From positions 48,189 through 112,188 of the forward strand of contig JARLJB010000217.1 of NCBI GenBank assembly GCA_031291415.1: DNA of 64,000 nucleotides, given 5' to 3'. How positions within the stretch are numbered: position 1 is the first letter of the stretch; every line of letters begins with the position of its first letter. Source of the stretch: Telmatospirillum sp. Lineage in GTDB: Bacteria > Pseudomonadota > Alphaproteobacteria > Rhodospirillales > Magnetospirillaceae. Below are positions 1 to 10,843 of the stretch, in pieces. A program made the position numbers and the translations under genes. The notes below the pieces were generated by a model that was not told the origin of the DNA, made no database searches, and saw only the letters and a list, made by a program, of their open reading frames with translations.

Positions 1-820
1 CTCCGACGCGGGTCGTGTAAGCCTTGCAGATCCCCAGAACATAGCCGACCTGCCCCGGCCCGATGCCCGACCCCGAGGCCGCCTGCCCCGACACCGTGTT
101 GGACGAGGTAACGAACGGATAGGTACCGTGGTCGACATCGAGCATGGCGCCCTGCGCACCTTCGAAAAGAATGCGCTTGTCGGCTTTGCGCGCCTCTTCG
201 AGACGCTGCCAGACGACATCGGCGAATGGCAGAATACGCGGAGCGACTTCCTTGAGCTTGGTCAGCAGATCCTGTCCCTCGACCTCAGGCATGCCCAGAC
301 CGCGCAGCAATGCATTGTGATGGGCAAGCAAGCGCTCGATCTTCATTTCCAGCACGGCATCGTCGTCGAGATCGCAGACACGAATCGCCCGCCGTGCCAC
401 CTTGTCCTCATAGGCAGGGCCGATTCCGCGGCCGGTCGTACCGATCTTCGCGGCGCCGCTGGCCTCTTCGCGGGCCCGGTCGATATGACCATGCAGCGGC
501 AGGATGAGCGCGGCATTCTCGGCGACCTTGAGGATATCGGGGGTAATCGTGACGCCCTGCGCCGCGATCCGCTCGATTTCGGCGAGCAGAGCCCAGGGAT
601 CGACCACCACACCGTTGCCGATGATCGATTCCTTTCCCCGCACCACGCCCGAGGGCAACAGCGAAAGCTTATAAGTGATCCCGTCGATGACCAGCGTATG
701 GCCGGCATTGTGCCCGCCCTGGAACCGCACCACGACGTCAGCCCGCTCGGACAACCAATCGACGACCTTGCCCTTGCCTTCGTCGCCCCATTGAGCTCCG
801 ACAACAGCCACATTACCCAT
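1..820 (-). CDS. purA: Adenylosuccinate synthetase (3' end beyond window edge)
   Basis: Cytosolic enzyme that joins IMP and aspartate using GTP, the first step from IMP to AMP. The protein opens with [18 protein letters not shown], whose GDEGKGK stretch is the family's GTP-binding P-loop. It continues with the HNAGHT motif and a [14 protein letters not shown] segment typical of PurA. The gene runs off the left edge, so about 273 of the usual ~430 residues are visible. The ATG at 818-820 is the natural start because it places the P-loop at the N-terminus. It lies 14 bp after the hisZ stop, on the same strand, suggesting co-transcription. purB, purC and purS are elsewhere in the window, so the purine genes are scattered. 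Confidence 0.97.
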   Translation of the reverse strand, partial: MGNVAVVGAQWGDEGKGKVVDWLSERADVVVRFQGGHNAGHTLVIDGITYKLSLLPSGVVRGKESIIGNGVVVDPWALLAEIERIAAQGVTITPDILKVAENAALILPLHGHIDRAREEASGAAKIGTTGRGIGPAYEDKVARRAIRVCDLDDDAVLEMKIERLLAHHNALLRGLGMPEVEGQDLLTKLKEVAPRILPFADVVWQRLEEARKADKRILFEGAQGAMLDVDHGTYPFVTSSNTVSGQAASGSGIGPGQVGYVLGICKAYTTRVG

Positions 821-834
821 GATCACCAACTCCC

Positions 835-1959
835 CTATTTCACTGCGACCACACGGCCGGACACGACCCGGTGGCGGCAACTCAAGCGACGGGCTTCCGC
901 CTCGTCGTCCGCGGCCGGTTCCAATCCGGCCAGCGTCACCCAACCTTCGGTCCTGAGGCTCTGACCGACGGCGAAGGGCGTGCCAAATGGCAAATAGACG
1001 CACCGAGGCTCTTCCGGCCCGGGCATGACGTCGAGTACCGTATCCATGAACAGCGTCGCCCCGGTCGCCGCCTCGCCGTGCGCCACGTAACGGCCGCCGC
1101 GTCCCAGTTCGGCCGCCGAATGACGGGCGAAAAGGGTGAAAGCCACACCGGTATGATATTCGAATCCCCGGCCTTCGACCGGATCGACAGTCAGCGTCAA
1201 TTCGGGAGCCGCCTGCCGAACCAGATCGACCACGGCGGCCAGACGGTCCCGCAATAACGCCGCCGATGGCGGCAGCGGCACCTCGGCCATTTTGGCAAGC
1301 GACGGCGCGGCTGGGCCGACCGCCTCGATCAGGGCGGCCAGAACCGATGCCTGCGCCCCACCGATGCGGGCAACGGCAGCCGCGTCCTTATGGTCGAGGG
1401 CGTCGCGCAGTCCTTCGATTTCGGGCTGTCCTTTGCAAATTTCCGACACCAGCGACGGCAGCGTCAAATCGACGCAGACCTCGCCGACCCCCAGATCGAT
1501 CAGCGCCTTGGCCGCCAGGATCAAGACCTCGGCATCGGCCGCCGCACCGGCCGCGCCGATCAGTTCGAGACCAGCCTGGCCGAACTGGCGCTCCGGCCGC
1601 AGTTGGCTGCCTTTCACGCGCAGCACCTGACCGGCATAGGAAAGACGTAGCGGTCTCGGCGCATTGGCCAAACGGGTGGTGGCGATACGCGCAACCTGCA
1701 AAGTCATGTCGGCCCGCACGCCCATCATGCGCTGGGTCACCGGATCCATGACCCGGAAAGTATGCTTGGCCATCGCCGCTCCGCTCCCTTCGAGCAGACT
1801 TTCCTCGAATTCGATCAGCGGCGGTTTGACACGCTCATAGCCCTGGGCGGCGAAACTGGCCATCAGGCGAGAGACAACATCGGCCTCGTGAGCGGCCTGG
1901 GGAGGAAGAATGTCGCGCAGGCCTGCCGGCAGCAGCGCGCGGGTGGCGAACTCGGTCAT
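835..1959 (-). CDS. hisZ: ATP phosphoribosyltransferase regulatory subunit HisZ
   Basis: HisZ is a catalytically dead histidyl-tRNA synthetase paralogue that pairs with the short form of HisG in the first step of histidine synthesis. The 374-residue protein begins [16 protein letters not shown] and shows the class II synthetase-like core ([16 protein letters not shown], then [15 protein letters not shown]). The ATG at 1959 was chosen over an upstream in-frame start at 2088 because HisZ and HisS proteins start just before the LPAGLRD motif. A short HisG must exist elsewhere, since none is visible here. It sits directly upstream of purA. Being HisS itself is the alternative, but the sequence lacks obvious histidine-binding HisA motifs and the length is short. 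Confidence 0.92.
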   Translation of the reverse strand: MTEFATRALLPAGLRDILPPQAAHEADVVSRLMASFAAQGYERVKPPLIEFEESLLEGSGAAMAKHTFRVMDPVTQRMMGVRADMTLQVARIATTRLANAPRPLRLSYAGQVLRVKGSQLRPERQFGQAGLELIGAAGAAADAEVLILAAKALIDLGVGEVCVDLTLPSLVSEICKGQPEIEGLRDALDHKDAAAVARIGGAQASVLAALIEAVGPAAPSLAKMAEVPLPPSAALLRDRLAAVVDLVRQAAPELTLTVDPVEGRGFEYHTGVAFTLFARHSAAELGRGGRYVAHGEAATGATLFMDTVLDVMPGPEEPRCVYLPFGTPFAVGQSLRTEGWVTLAGLEPAADDEAEARRLSCRHRVVSGRVVAVK

Positions 1960-2134
1960 GGGTAAGCCGTTTGTCCTGGCTGAAAAATGGCGTGGGAAAG
2001 CCCGGCACGCAAGACTTTCCCGTTTACCCCGTTTGTCCCCGAACGGCAAATGGAAAACGATCAAACGGCCGAAAGCCGACCGAATCAACCCCGATCGGCG
2101 GCCTTTTGCCGAGCGAAGACCTGCGATCCCGAAA

Positions 2135-4213
2135 TCAGGTTCGAACCTGCGTCACGAAGCTGCCGATACTGTCGGTCAACCGATTGGCGTGCTCTTCCAG
2201 CCCCTGCATGGCCTCGACCAGCGCTTCGGACGTCGCTTGCGTCTTGTTGACCACGGCGGTGACCCCTTCGGCGGACGAAGCGGCATCCTGAGTGCCCGAC
2301 GACGCCAATTGAACATTGCGGGCGATTTCCGAGGTGGCGGCACCTTGCTCCTCGACCGCGGCGGCGATGGCCGTCGATATTTCGTTCAGCGACCGGATCG
2401 TCGCCGTCACGTCATCGATACAACCGACCGCTTCCTTGGTCATTGCCTGGATGCTGCCGACCTGCCCGCTGATATCGGTCGTCGCCTTGGCCGTCTGATT
2501 GGCAAGCTCCTTCACCTCGCCGGCAACCACGGCGAATCCCTTGCCGGCTTCGCCGGCGCGGGCCGCCTCGATGGTCGCGTTGAGCGCCAGAAGATTGGTC
2601 TGCGCAGCGATGTCGGTGATCAGGCCGACGACATCTCCGATACGCGCCGCCGCCTCGGCCAGACCGCTGATCCGCTGGGTCGCCTCGCCGGCCTCCTCAA
2701 CGGCTTGCACCGAAACTTTCGCCGCATGGCCAACCCGCGACGAGATTTCATTGATCGAACTCGACAGCTCCTCGGTGGCGGCAGCCACCGTCTGGACGCT
2801 GGTCGAAGCGGACCGCGACGACTGGGCGGCACGGTCGGCTGACGCCAAAACGTCGCGAGACATCTCCACGGTGGTCCGGGACTGGGCAATCGCCCCCTGC
2901 GCTGCGCCGCCCATTGCCTTTATCAGATTGGCGCTCTCGCTTCCAAACTTCGAACAGAGATTGTCAAGCCGCTCGGTCCGTTCCGCCTGGGCTCGATGAT
3001 CCGCCTCGCTTGCCGCAGCAAGCTCGTCAGCCTTCTCGGCGTTACGGCGCAGCACTTCGATGGCGCCGGCCAGCAGACCCAATTCGTCCTTCCGGTCTTT
3101 CTCGGGAACGGCAACGCCATGATTCCCATCGGCCAATTGACCGACCACACCGGTCAAGACGATCAGGGCGTTGACGACCCGACGTCCGAAAGTGAAACCA
3201 AGAGCCAGGCTGGTCGCCAAGACCGCAATCAGAATGACCGCGGTAAAGGCCAGCCGGCTCTCCGCCTGGACCTGAGCGACATCGGCGCGATGCAAGGCCT
3301 CATCGAAAGCGGCGTCGCGAATCTTGGAGATTTCGGCGATATTGGCGATGTTCTGTCGGCGAAACGCCGGAATGTCGATGCCATACTGACCATCGGTCAA
3401 AGCCGCCGCCAAAACCGGCGCATACAAACGGTCGTTGCCGGTCCGAAACTTGCCATCGACCTCCTTCAACGCGTCGATGATGGAGGATGGACGCCCGGCC
3501 TGGTCGACCATAAAGACCATGCGCTTCCAGGTCTGGTCCATTCCGCCCTTCAATTCGGCGATCGACCTCAGCATGTCGGGCGAGGCGGGCTTCGCCGAAA
3601 CCAGCGTACCCACCACATTGACACTGCGATTGCCCGCCAGCGACCGGAAATCCATGCCCAGCCGGGCAATGGAAACCATGTCACCGGCGTCGCCGGCAAT
3701 CGAGGAAATGTGCTTTTCCAGGCGGTCCATCAGCGGCGTCGCCGCACTGATGGTCGTGACCATATTGGCAGCAAAGCTCTTCAGCAATTCGGGATCGCGC
3801 TCAGCCTTGGGACGCGTGATGTTGGCCGCCACCGCCGCATCAAGGGCCTTCATGCGCTTTCCCATATCGGCCACGGTAGCCACCATATCCTCGGCGCCTT
3901 GCGTGTGCAGGGTCTGCATCGATGTCAAAGCCTGGTCAACGGCCGTGACGGTGGCCCGCTTCTCATCCTCCATCTGGGTGCGCATGGCATCGGCGACCGG
4001 CGCTTCGGAAAGCATCGAGACATTGATATTGCCGCGTTGCACGGCGTAGACCTCGACCGCCTTGGCGACGGCCGCCAGGGCCGTCACTTCATTTTTCGCC
4101 AAACCGTTGCCGGAATAGACGCTCCATAAGTTGCTCAAGATCCAGAGACCGCCGGCCAGGGAAGCAACAGTCGGCACCGCCAGAGCGACAAGAAAGAACG
4201 TCTTGATGCGCAT
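2135..4213 (-). CDS. Methyl-accepting chemotaxis protein, membrane-anchored
   Basis: A 692-residue inner-membrane chemoreceptor. The N-terminus starts [16 protein letters not shown] and gives a first membrane segment at about 6-30. A mostly helical periplasmic region follows (about 31-318), then a second membrane segment (about 321-345), HAMP (about 345-400) and a methyl-accepting signalling domain. The hairpin tip reads [20 protein letters not shown] (about 535-553), the CheA/CheW contact region. The ligand domain is helical, without a visible Cache signature, so the ligand is unknown. No C-terminal CheR-binding pentapeptide is seen. The gene is monocistronic, with an AT-rich leader upstream (4214 to about 4440), and is not next to other che genes. 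Confidence 0.93.
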   Translation of the reverse strand: MRIKTFFLVALAVPTVASLAGGLWILSNLWSVYSGNGLAKNEVTALAAVAKAVEVYAVQRGNINVSMLSEAPVADAMRTQMEDEKRATVTAVDQALTSMQTLHTQGAEDMVATVADMGKRMKALDAAVAANITRPKAERDPELLKSFAANMVTTISAATPLMDRLEKHISSIAGDAGDMVSIARLGMDFRSLAGNRSVNVVGTLVSAKPASPDMLRSIAELKGGMDQTWKRMVFMVDQAGRPSSIIDALKEVDGKFRTGNDRLYAPVLAAALTDGQYGIDIPAFRRQNIANIAEISKIRDAAFDEALHRADVAQVQAESRLAFTAVILIAVLATSLALGFTFGRRVVNALIVLTGVVGQLADGNHGVAVPEKDRKDELGLLAGAIEVLRRNAEKADELAAASEADHRAQAERTERLDNLCSKFGSESANLIKAMGGAAQGAIAQSRTTVEMSRDVLASADRAAQSSRSASTSVQTVAAATEELSSSINEISSRVGHAAKVSVQAVEEAGEATQRISGLAEAAARIGDVVGLITDIAAQTNLLALNATIEAARAGEAGKGFAVVAGEVKELANQTAKATTDISGQVGSIQAMTKEAVGCIDDVTATIRSLNEISTAIAAAVEEQGAATSEIARNVQLASSGTQDAASSAEGVTAVVNKTQATSEALVEAMQGLEEHANRLTDSIGSFVTQVRT

Positions 4214-4440
4214 CGCAAGCTCAATTCACACTAAAATTATGGGAAATATGTATGCCCATAATAACAATGCTGATATAGAATTGAAAGCTATTGATTCGTG
4301 GGATAACTTTAACGTGTATTAATAATAATGCCGAAATTAGCGTAAAATTTTACTCTTCCAATAACAGTACAGTATTCATAATATTTCCAGACGAATCTGG
4401 AATTAGAAACCTTCAAAATATCTATCGGAAATGCTTGATT
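4214..4440 (-). promoter_or_regulatory. AT-rich leader of the chemoreceptor gene
   Basis: About 225 bp of strikingly AT-rich DNA (runs such as TTAATAATAATGCCG) directly upstream of the chemoreceptor start codon, in a chromosome whose genes are about 60% GC. No open frame of note is present and I could not place a convincing sigma-70 or sigma-54 promoter. It probably holds the promoter and perhaps binding sites for AT-preferring nucleoid proteins. That role is inferred from composition and position only. Confidence 0.5.
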
Positions 4441-4482
4441 TGCCGGCGCCTATGGCACCTTCCGACAGCCGGAGGCCGGAAA

Positions 4483-4506
4483 GGCGAGCCGCGTTGGCGG
4501 CTCGCC
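4483..4506 (-). terminator. Hairpin downstream of serA
   Basis: A perfect 10-bp stem (GGCGAGCCGC / GCGGCTCGCC) with a GTTG loop lies about 60 bp past the serA stop. On the minus strand it is followed only by TTTCC, so it is a weak intrinsic terminator or a 3'-end stabiliser. Together with the AT-rich leader it accounts for the 355-bp gap 4214-4568. Confidence 0.5.
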
Positions 4507-4568
4507 GGCAGCGTCATTCTCAAGACACGCTTAGCGAGCATCAGGAGACAGACGGCTGTCCGCTGGAA

Positions 4569-6146
4569 TCAGAACTGCAGCGCTTTGGCCTGCACGACGT
4601 TCGGAATGGCGCGGACCTTTTCCAGCAGATCTGCGCCCACCGGCTGGTCGACCTGGATCAGCGCGATGGCATCACCGCCCGCCTCGGCACGGCCAAGATG
4701 GAAGGTGGCGATATTGACGCCGGCCTGCCCCAGGGTCGTCCCCAGGCGGCCGATGAAACCGGGTTTGTCGGCGTTCGTCACATAGAGCATGTAGGGCCCG
4801 AGTTCGGCCTCGATCGCAATGTTCTTGATGGCGACGATGCGCGGCTTGTCGCCATCGAACAACGTCCCTTCGACAGTGCGCGTCATGTGATCGGTGGTCA
4901 CCGACAGCTTGATCAGCGTGTGATAGTTGTTACAGGTGTCGTTCTTGGTCTCGGTCACCGTGATCTTACGGTCCTTGGCGATGACCGGTGCATTGACCAG
5001 ATTGACCGTCTCGACGAAGGACTTGAACAAGCCCTCAAGGATGGTCGCGGTCAACGGCTTGGTGTTGAGCCCAGCAACCTGCCCTTCGTAGGTGATAGTT
5101 ACCGAGCGCAGCCCATGTTCGGTCAGTTGCCCGGCGAAGCTGCCCACCTGTCCGGCCAAGGCCATGTAGGGGCGCAGTTTCGGCGCGTCCTCGGCCGACA
5201 CCGACGACATGTTGATGGCATTGGTCACCGAGCCGGTCAGCAGATAGTCCGACATCTGTTCAGCCACCTGCAAAGCGACGTTTTCCTGGGCCTCGGTAGT
5301 CGAGGCGCCAAGATGCGGCGTGCAGACAACCTTTTCGTTCCCGAACAGGATGTTGGTTTTGGCCGGTTCCACCTGGAACACGTCAAGCGCCGCACCGGCG
5401 ACATGGCCGGACTCGAGGGCGGCCTTCAAATCCGCTTCGACCACCAGACCACCGCGCGCGCAATTGATGATGCGCACACCCTTCTTGGTCTTGGCCAGCG
5501 CCTTGGCGCCGATGATGTTGCGCGTCGCATCGGTCAACGGCGTATGCAAGGTGATGAAATCAGCCCGGGCTAGAAGATCGTCCAGTTCGACCTTTTCAAC
5601 GCCGAGAGCCTTGGCCCGCTCCAGCGACAGATAAGGATCGTAAGCGATCACCTTCATCTTGAGACCGATGCCGCGCTCGGCGACGATCGAACCGATGTTG
5701 CCGCAGCCGATGATTCCCAATGTCTTGGCCGTCAGTTCGACGCCCATGAACTTCGATTTTTCCCACTTCCCGGCCTGGGTCGAAGCATTGGCCTGGGGGA
5801 TGTCGCGGGCCACGGAAAACATCATGGCAATCGCGTGTTCGGCGGTCGTGATGGAATTGCCGAAGGGCGTATTCATCACCACGACGCCACGGGCCGTCGC
5901 CGCCGGGATGTCGACATTGTCGACGCCGATGCCAGCGCGGCCGACCACCTTGAGATTGTCGGCGGCGGCAAGAATCTCGGCGGTCACTTTGGTGTTCGAG
6001 CGAATGGCCAGTCCATCATATTGACCGATGATGGCCTTCAGTTCGTCGGGCGCCAACCCGACCTTGACGTCCGTCTCGATGCCGCGATCCTTGAAGATCT
6101 GCACGGCGGCCGGACTAAGCTTGTCGCTGATCAAAACTTTGGGCAT
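4569..6146 (-). CDS. serA: D-3-phosphoglycerate dehydrogenase
   Basis: Oxidises 3-phosphoglycerate to 3-phosphohydroxypyruvate with NAD+, the committed step of serine synthesis. The 525-residue protein has the long form of the family: substrate and NAD domains with the nucleotide motif GIIGCGNIGS, the catalytic arginine region INCARGGLVVE and catalytic histidine in CTPHLGASTTEA, an intervening domain, and a C-terminal ACT domain (YVTNADKPGFIGRLG) that normally mediates serine feedback. The ATG at 6146 was preferred over one six codons upstream because a GGGGGA ribosome site falls between them. It is downstream of serC on the same strand, separated by a 141-bp structured spacer, so the pair is a likely serC-serA operon. 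Confidence 0.97.
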   Translation of the reverse strand: MPKVLISDKLSPAAVQIFKDRGIETDVKVGLAPDELKAIIGQYDGLAIRSNTKVTAEILAAADNLKVVGRAGIGVDNVDIPAATARGVVVMNTPFGNSITTAEHAIAMMFSVARDIPQANASTQAGKWEKSKFMGVELTAKTLGIIGCGNIGSIVAERGIGLKMKVIAYDPYLSLERAKALGVEKVELDDLLARADFITLHTPLTDATRNIIGAKALAKTKKGVRIINCARGGLVVEADLKAALESGHVAGAALDVFQVEPAKTNILFGNEKVVCTPHLGASTTEAQENVALQVAEQMSDYLLTGSVTNAINMSSVSAEDAPKLRPYMALAGQVGSFAGQLTEHGLRSVTITYEGQVAGLNTKPLTATILEGLFKSFVETVNLVNAPVIAKDRKITVTETKNDTCNNYHTLIKLSVTTDHMTRTVEGTLFDGDKPRIVAIKNIAIEAELGPYMLYVTNADKPGFIGRLGTTLGQAGVNIATFHLGRAEAGGDAIALIQVDQPVGADLLEKVRAIPNVVQAKALQF

Positions 6147-6170
6147 GAGGATGATCCCCCGCATATGACC

Positions 6171-6251
6171 ACGTTATTGCCGGGTTCGCCCGCTTGACGG
6201 GCGAAGGAAAATATCCGGCAATTCGTGGATGCCCGGGCCAAGCCCGGGCAT
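6171..6251. repeat. Intercistronic nested palindromes between serC and serA
   Basis: Three inverted repeats are packed here. An outer pair TTGCCGG (6177-6183) / CCGGCAA (6215-6221) encloses a TTCGCCCG / CGGGCGAA hairpin (6185-6205). A separate hairpin ATGCCCGGGC / GCCCGGGCAT spans 6229-6251. This resembles the REP-like palindromes common between alphaproteobacterial genes. It could act as a partial terminator or an mRNA-processing and stability element adjusting serA relative to serC. Confidence 0.65.
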
Positions 6252-6287
6252 GACAAAAAGAAATATTCGAAAACGCTGCCGAAAGCC

Positions 6288-7463
<1,176 letters not shown>

Positions 7464-7575
7464 CAGGAATAACCCTCCCTTACAGAAGGGACGCGACCCG
7501 TTGGGAGGTCGTGGCCCGGCCCGAGAATGGCAGGACACCCTCGGGCCGTCAACGAAAGTTGGAAACCCTGGTGTA
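7464..7575 (-). promoter_or_regulatory. Structured serC leader RNA (candidate serC motif)
   Basis: Two stem-loops are visible in the minus-strand leader. One is GGCCCGAG / CTCGGGCC (7518-7547, 8-bp stem). The other is TCCCTT-CTGT-AAGGGA (7476-7491), whose 3' arm runs into the serC ribosome site AGGGAGGG. An upstream CCTCCC (7503-7508 on the other strand) could also pair with the same ribosome site, so alternative folds are possible. A conserved serC RNA motif in front of serC-serA operons of alphaproteobacteria is established knowledge. Assigning this leader to it is inference from position and architecture. Confidence 0.5.
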
Positions 7576-7635
7576 AAAAAACCACATTATTTTTGTTTTT
7601 GGCCCGGCTCGGACATCGCCAAGGAGCCAAACGGC

Positions 7636-8613
7636 CTAAAGCCCGCCCGGCTTCAATGCCTGGCGAATCAGATCGGCGTCGGCGTTACCGCCGCTCAACA
7701 CCAGTCCGACTTTACGCCCGGCCATCTCGGTTCGTTCGGCCAGCAGCGCGGCAAGCGGAGCGGCACCGGCCCCTTCCGCCAAGTTGTGAGTATCCGAAAG
7801 ATAGTAGCGCATGGCAGCCAATATGGCGTCGTCGGAGACCGTCACCACGCGATCGGCGCCGCCGATGATGACGTCGACGGCAGTTGGATCGGGCACCCGG
7901 CACGCCAGGCCGTCGGCCAGAGTATGGACGGTCGGTGTCGACATCGGCCGCCCGGCCCAGAAGCTGTCGGCATAGGCCGGCGCCCCTTCGGCCACCACGC
8001 CGACGATACGGGTGGACAGTCCAAGCGCGTCGCGCGCGGCAATCATCGCGCAGATCCCGGACCCCAGGCCGATCGGCACATAGACGGTATCGAGACTGGG
8101 CACCGCGCGGAGGAATTCCAACGCCGCGCTGGCGACGCCCCACACCAACCAGGGATGAAACGAGGGAACCATATGGAGCCCCCGTTCCCCGGCCAGCCGC
8201 AGGGCCAATTCGCGGGCTTCCTGGAAATCCTCGCCCTGTTCGATCAATTCGGCGCCCAGCGCCCGCATCGCGGCGTTCTTTTCCGGGTTGTTGCCTTCAG
8301 GAACGACGATTACCGCCGGCAATCCGGCACGGGCAGCCGCGAAAGCGACACTTTGTCCGTGATTGCCGCGCGTCGCAGCGATCACGCCGGCAACATCGGG
8401 AACAGATTCCCGAAGACGCTCCATATAGACGATGCCGCCACGCAGCTTGAACGCGCCGACCGGCCCGTGATTCTCATGCTTGACCCAGACCTCGGCCCCC
8501 GTCCGTTCGGCAAGCAACGGCCAGGCATACTGCGGCGTCGGCGCCATGACCTGATAAACGCGGTGGGCGGCGGCTTCCAATTCGGCCAACATGACCCGGC
8601 GTTCGGCGGTCAT
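7636..8613 (-). CDS. Threonine/serine dehydratase-like PLP enzyme
   Basis: A 325-residue fold-type II pyridoxal-phosphate enzyme. The Schiff-base lysine is in VGAFKLRGG and is followed by the substrate loop ATRGNHGQS. The phosphate-binding glycine-rich stretch reads PIGLGSG. These match catabolic threonine dehydratases and related serine dehydratases or racemases. There is no C-terminal ACT domain, so it is not the feedback-controlled biosynthetic IlvA. The likely reaction is deamination of threonine or serine to a 2-oxo acid. Its start ATG overlaps the thiD stop in an ATGA junction, which fixes the start and implies translational coupling. Substrate cannot be decided from sequence alone. Confidence 0.85.
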   Translation of the reverse strand: MTAERRVMLAELEAAAHRVYQVMAPTPQYAWPLLAERTGAEVWVKHENHGPVGAFKLRGGIVYMERLRESVPDVAGVIAATRGNHGQSVAFAAARAGLPAVIVVPEGNNPEKNAAMRALGAELIEQGEDFQEARELALRLAGERGLHMVPSFHPWLVWGVASAALEFLRAVPSLDTVYVPIGLGSGICAMIAARDALGLSTRIVGVVAEGAPAYADSFWAGRPMSTPTVHTLADGLACRVPDPTAVDVIIGGADRVVTVSDDAILAAMRYYLSDTHNLAEGAGAAPLAALLAERTEMAGRKVGLVLSGGNADADLIRQALKPGGL

Positions 8614-9434
8614 CCTGTCGCTCCAAAGGGTCTGACCGTATGTCCGTGATTGAGCGGCCCATGCCCATGACCGAAGCCGGGCGCCGACAAAATGGCCTGT
8701 CTCACATATCGCCGGGCTCGCGCAACGGCCTCCTTGACAGGCAGGTCTTGCGCCAGGCCGGTGGCAATGGCCGAAGCCAGAGTGCAGCCCGTTCCATGCG
8801 TGCTGGTGGTGTCGATCCGTTCCTGCTCGAAGGTCTCGACGCCGTCAGCGGTAATCAGCACGTCGACCAGCCGCGGCCCCACCAGATGCCCGCCCTTGAC
8901 CAGAACCGCCTTTGAACCGCGAGCCATCAGAACCTGTCCGGCGGCGATCATCCCGTCGACATCGTTGACGGCAAGACCGGTCAGGGCTTCAGCTTCGGGG
9001 AGATTGGGCGTCACCAGCCAGGCCATCGGAATCAGGCGGCCGAGCAAGGCGGCATGCGCCGCATCGTCGAGAAGCTTATGGCCGCCCTTGGCCACCATCA
9101 CCGGGTCGACCACCAGTGGCAAGCGAGGTGAACGCTGTTCCAGCGCCCGGGCAATCGCTTCGATGGCTTCGGGCTTGCTCAACATGCCGGTTTTAACGAC
9201 GTCGGCGCCAATATCGTCCAAAACCAGATCGATCTGCTGGACGATGAAATCGGCCGGCACGTCGTGGACACCGAAAACGCCCCGCGTATTTTGCGCGGTA
9301 AGCGCGGTGATCGCCGTCGCCGCATAGCCGCCCAAAGCGGTAACCGTCTTGATGTCGGCCTGGATGCCAGCGCCGCCGCCACTGTCGGAGCCGGCGATGA
9401 TCAGAACGCGGCCCCGTTGCGCCGAGGCCGTCAC
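8610..9434 (-). CDS. thiD: Hydroxymethylpyrimidine/phosphomethylpyrimidine kinase
   Basis: Phosphorylates HMP and then HMP-P to give the pyrimidine moiety of thiamine. The 274-residue protein opens with [21 protein letters not shown], the ribokinase-fold substrate-binding start of ThiD. It carries the [11 protein letters not shown] segment and the anion-hole/catalytic motif [14 protein letters not shown] near the C-terminus. The start overlaps the glmM stop by 4 nt (ATGA) and its stop overlaps the dehydratase start the same way, so it is embedded in an operon. thiE lies about 40 kb away at 49403, so thiamine genes are dispersed. No TPP riboswitch was recognised upstream. Confidence 0.96.
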   Translation of the reverse strand: MTASAQRGRVLIIAGSDSGGGAGIQADIKTVTALGGYAATAITALTAQNTRGVFGVHDVPADFIVQQIDLVLDDIGADVVKTGMLSKPEAIEAIARALEQRSPRLPLVVDPVMVAKGGHKLLDDAAHAALLGRLIPMAWLVTPNLPEAEALTGLAVNDVDGMIAAGQVLMARGSKAVLVKGGHLVGPRLVDVLITADGVETFEQERIDTTSTHGTGCTLASAIATGLAQDLPVKEAVARARRYVRQAILSAPGFGHGHGPLNHGHTVRPFGATG

Positions 9435-10795
9435 GGCTGCACCACCGCCGCCCGGCGGATGGCATCGATGATGTCGTCGACGATCTCGGCGATCAGGCTC
9501 TCGCTCTCGCCTTCGGCCATGACGCGGATCAACGGCTCGGTTCCGGATTTGCGGATCAACACTCGCCCGGTTCCGGTCAGCCTCGTCTCGCCGTCCGCGA
9601 TCGCCTTGACGACGGCCGGATCATGTAACACCGTGCCGCTCAAGTCGGCGGGAACCCTTATATTCTTCAGCAACTGTGGCAGAGGCTCGAACAGCCGCAG
9701 CACCCGACTGGCCGGTTGCTTGGCTTGCACCAGCGCGGCCAGCACCTGCAACGCGGCCACCAGGCCGTCACCGGTCGTCGAATAGTCGGAAAGGATGACA
9801 TGGCCCGACTGTTCGCCGCCCAGATTGAAGCCATCGCGGCGCATCCACTCAAGTACATAACGATCGCCGACATTGGCCCGATGCAGCTTCAGTCCACGGC
9901 CGGCCAGAAAACGCTCCAACCCGAGATTGGACATCACCGTCGCCACGACGCCGTCGCCCCGCAGAGTGCCTTTGTCATGCCAGGCGCGCGCGATCAGGGC
10001 CATCACCTGATCGCCGTCCACCGATTGCCCGAATTCGTCGCACATGACCAGACGATCAGCATCTCCGTCGAGCGCCAACCCGAGGTGGGCGCCATGGGCC
10101 ACCACCTGGCTTTTCATCGCGTCGGTCGACAGCGACCCACAATCGCGGTTGATATTGAAACCGTCGGGATGAACGCCGACCGGAACCACTTCGGCGCCCA
10201 GTTCCCAAAGAACCGTCGGCGCCACCTTGTAGGCCGCGCCATTGGCGCAATCGATGACGATTTTCAATCCGTCGAGACGCAGGCCACGGGGAAAAGTGCT
10301 CTTGGTATATTCGATATAGCGTCCCAGAGCGTCGTCCAGACGCCGGGCCCGTCCGAGTGCCGATGGCGCCACCCGATGGGCGGCCAGGCCATTTTCCATG
10401 CAGGCCTCGATTTCGCCTTCCGTCTCGTCAGACAGCTTGAACCCGTCAGGGCCGAACAACTTGATACCGTTGTCTTCATAAGGGTTATGCGAGGCCGAGA
10501 TCATCACCCCGAGATCGGCCCGCATCGAGCGGGTCAACATGGCGACGGCGGGAGTGGGCAGCGGCCCCAGAAGCACCACATCCATGCCGACCGAGGTAAA
10601 ACCGGCGGTCAGCGCCGGCTCCAGCATGTAGCCGGACAAACGCGTATCCTTACCGATGACGACCGTGTGCCGATATGTTCCACGGGTAAAGAAATGTCCC
10701 GCCGCGATGCCCAACCGCATGGCCGTCTCGGCGGTCATCGGCTCCATATTGGCGGTACCCCTTACCCCATCAGTACCGAACAGCTTGCGCGTCAT
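9431..10795 (-). CDS. glmM: Phosphoglucosamine mutase
   Basis: Interconverts glucosamine-6-phosphate and glucosamine-1-phosphate for UDP-GlcNAc and hence peptidoglycan and LPS. The 454-residue protein starts [16 protein letters not shown]. The phosphoserine loop reads [16 protein letters not shown], the metal-binding loop DGDADR, and the sugar loop GGEQSGH; the C-terminal phosphate-binding [12 protein letters not shown] is present. All signature elements of the family are intact. The ATG at 10795 was preferred to one four codons upstream because GGAG lies about 8 nt before it. It follows folP (48-bp gap) and overlaps thiD, the folP-glmM order being common after ftsH in proteobacteria. Confidence 0.97.
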   Translation of the reverse strand: MTRKLFGTDGVRGTANMEPMTAETAMRLGIAAGHFFTRGTYRHTVVIGKDTRLSGYMLEPALTAGFTSVGMDVVLLGPLPTPAVAMLTRSMRADLGVMISASHNPYEDNGIKLFGPDGFKLSDETEGEIEACMENGLAAHRVAPSALGRARRLDDALGRYIEYTKSTFPRGLRLDGLKIVIDCANGAAYKVAPTVLWELGAEVVPVGVHPDGFNINRDCGSLSTDAMKSQVVAHGAHLGLALDGDADRLVMCDEFGQSVDGDQVMALIARAWHDKGTLRGDGVVATVMSNLGLERFLAGRGLKLHRANVGDRYVLEWMRRDGFNLGGEQSGHVILSDYSTTGDGLVAALQVLAALVQAKQPASRVLRLFEPLPQLLKNIRVPADLSGTVLHDPAVVKAIADGETRLTGTGRVLIRKSGTEPLIRVMAEGESESLIAEIVDDIIDAIRRAAVVQP

Positions 10796-10843
10796 TCCTG
10801 GCTCCACTCATTCCTGCTCAATTTTCAGCCACGACGGTCGCAA

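Noticed and set aside
6165..6287. A transposon end between serC and serA
   Set aside because: The palindromes are of the common REP-like kind, without target duplications or a transposase fragment.
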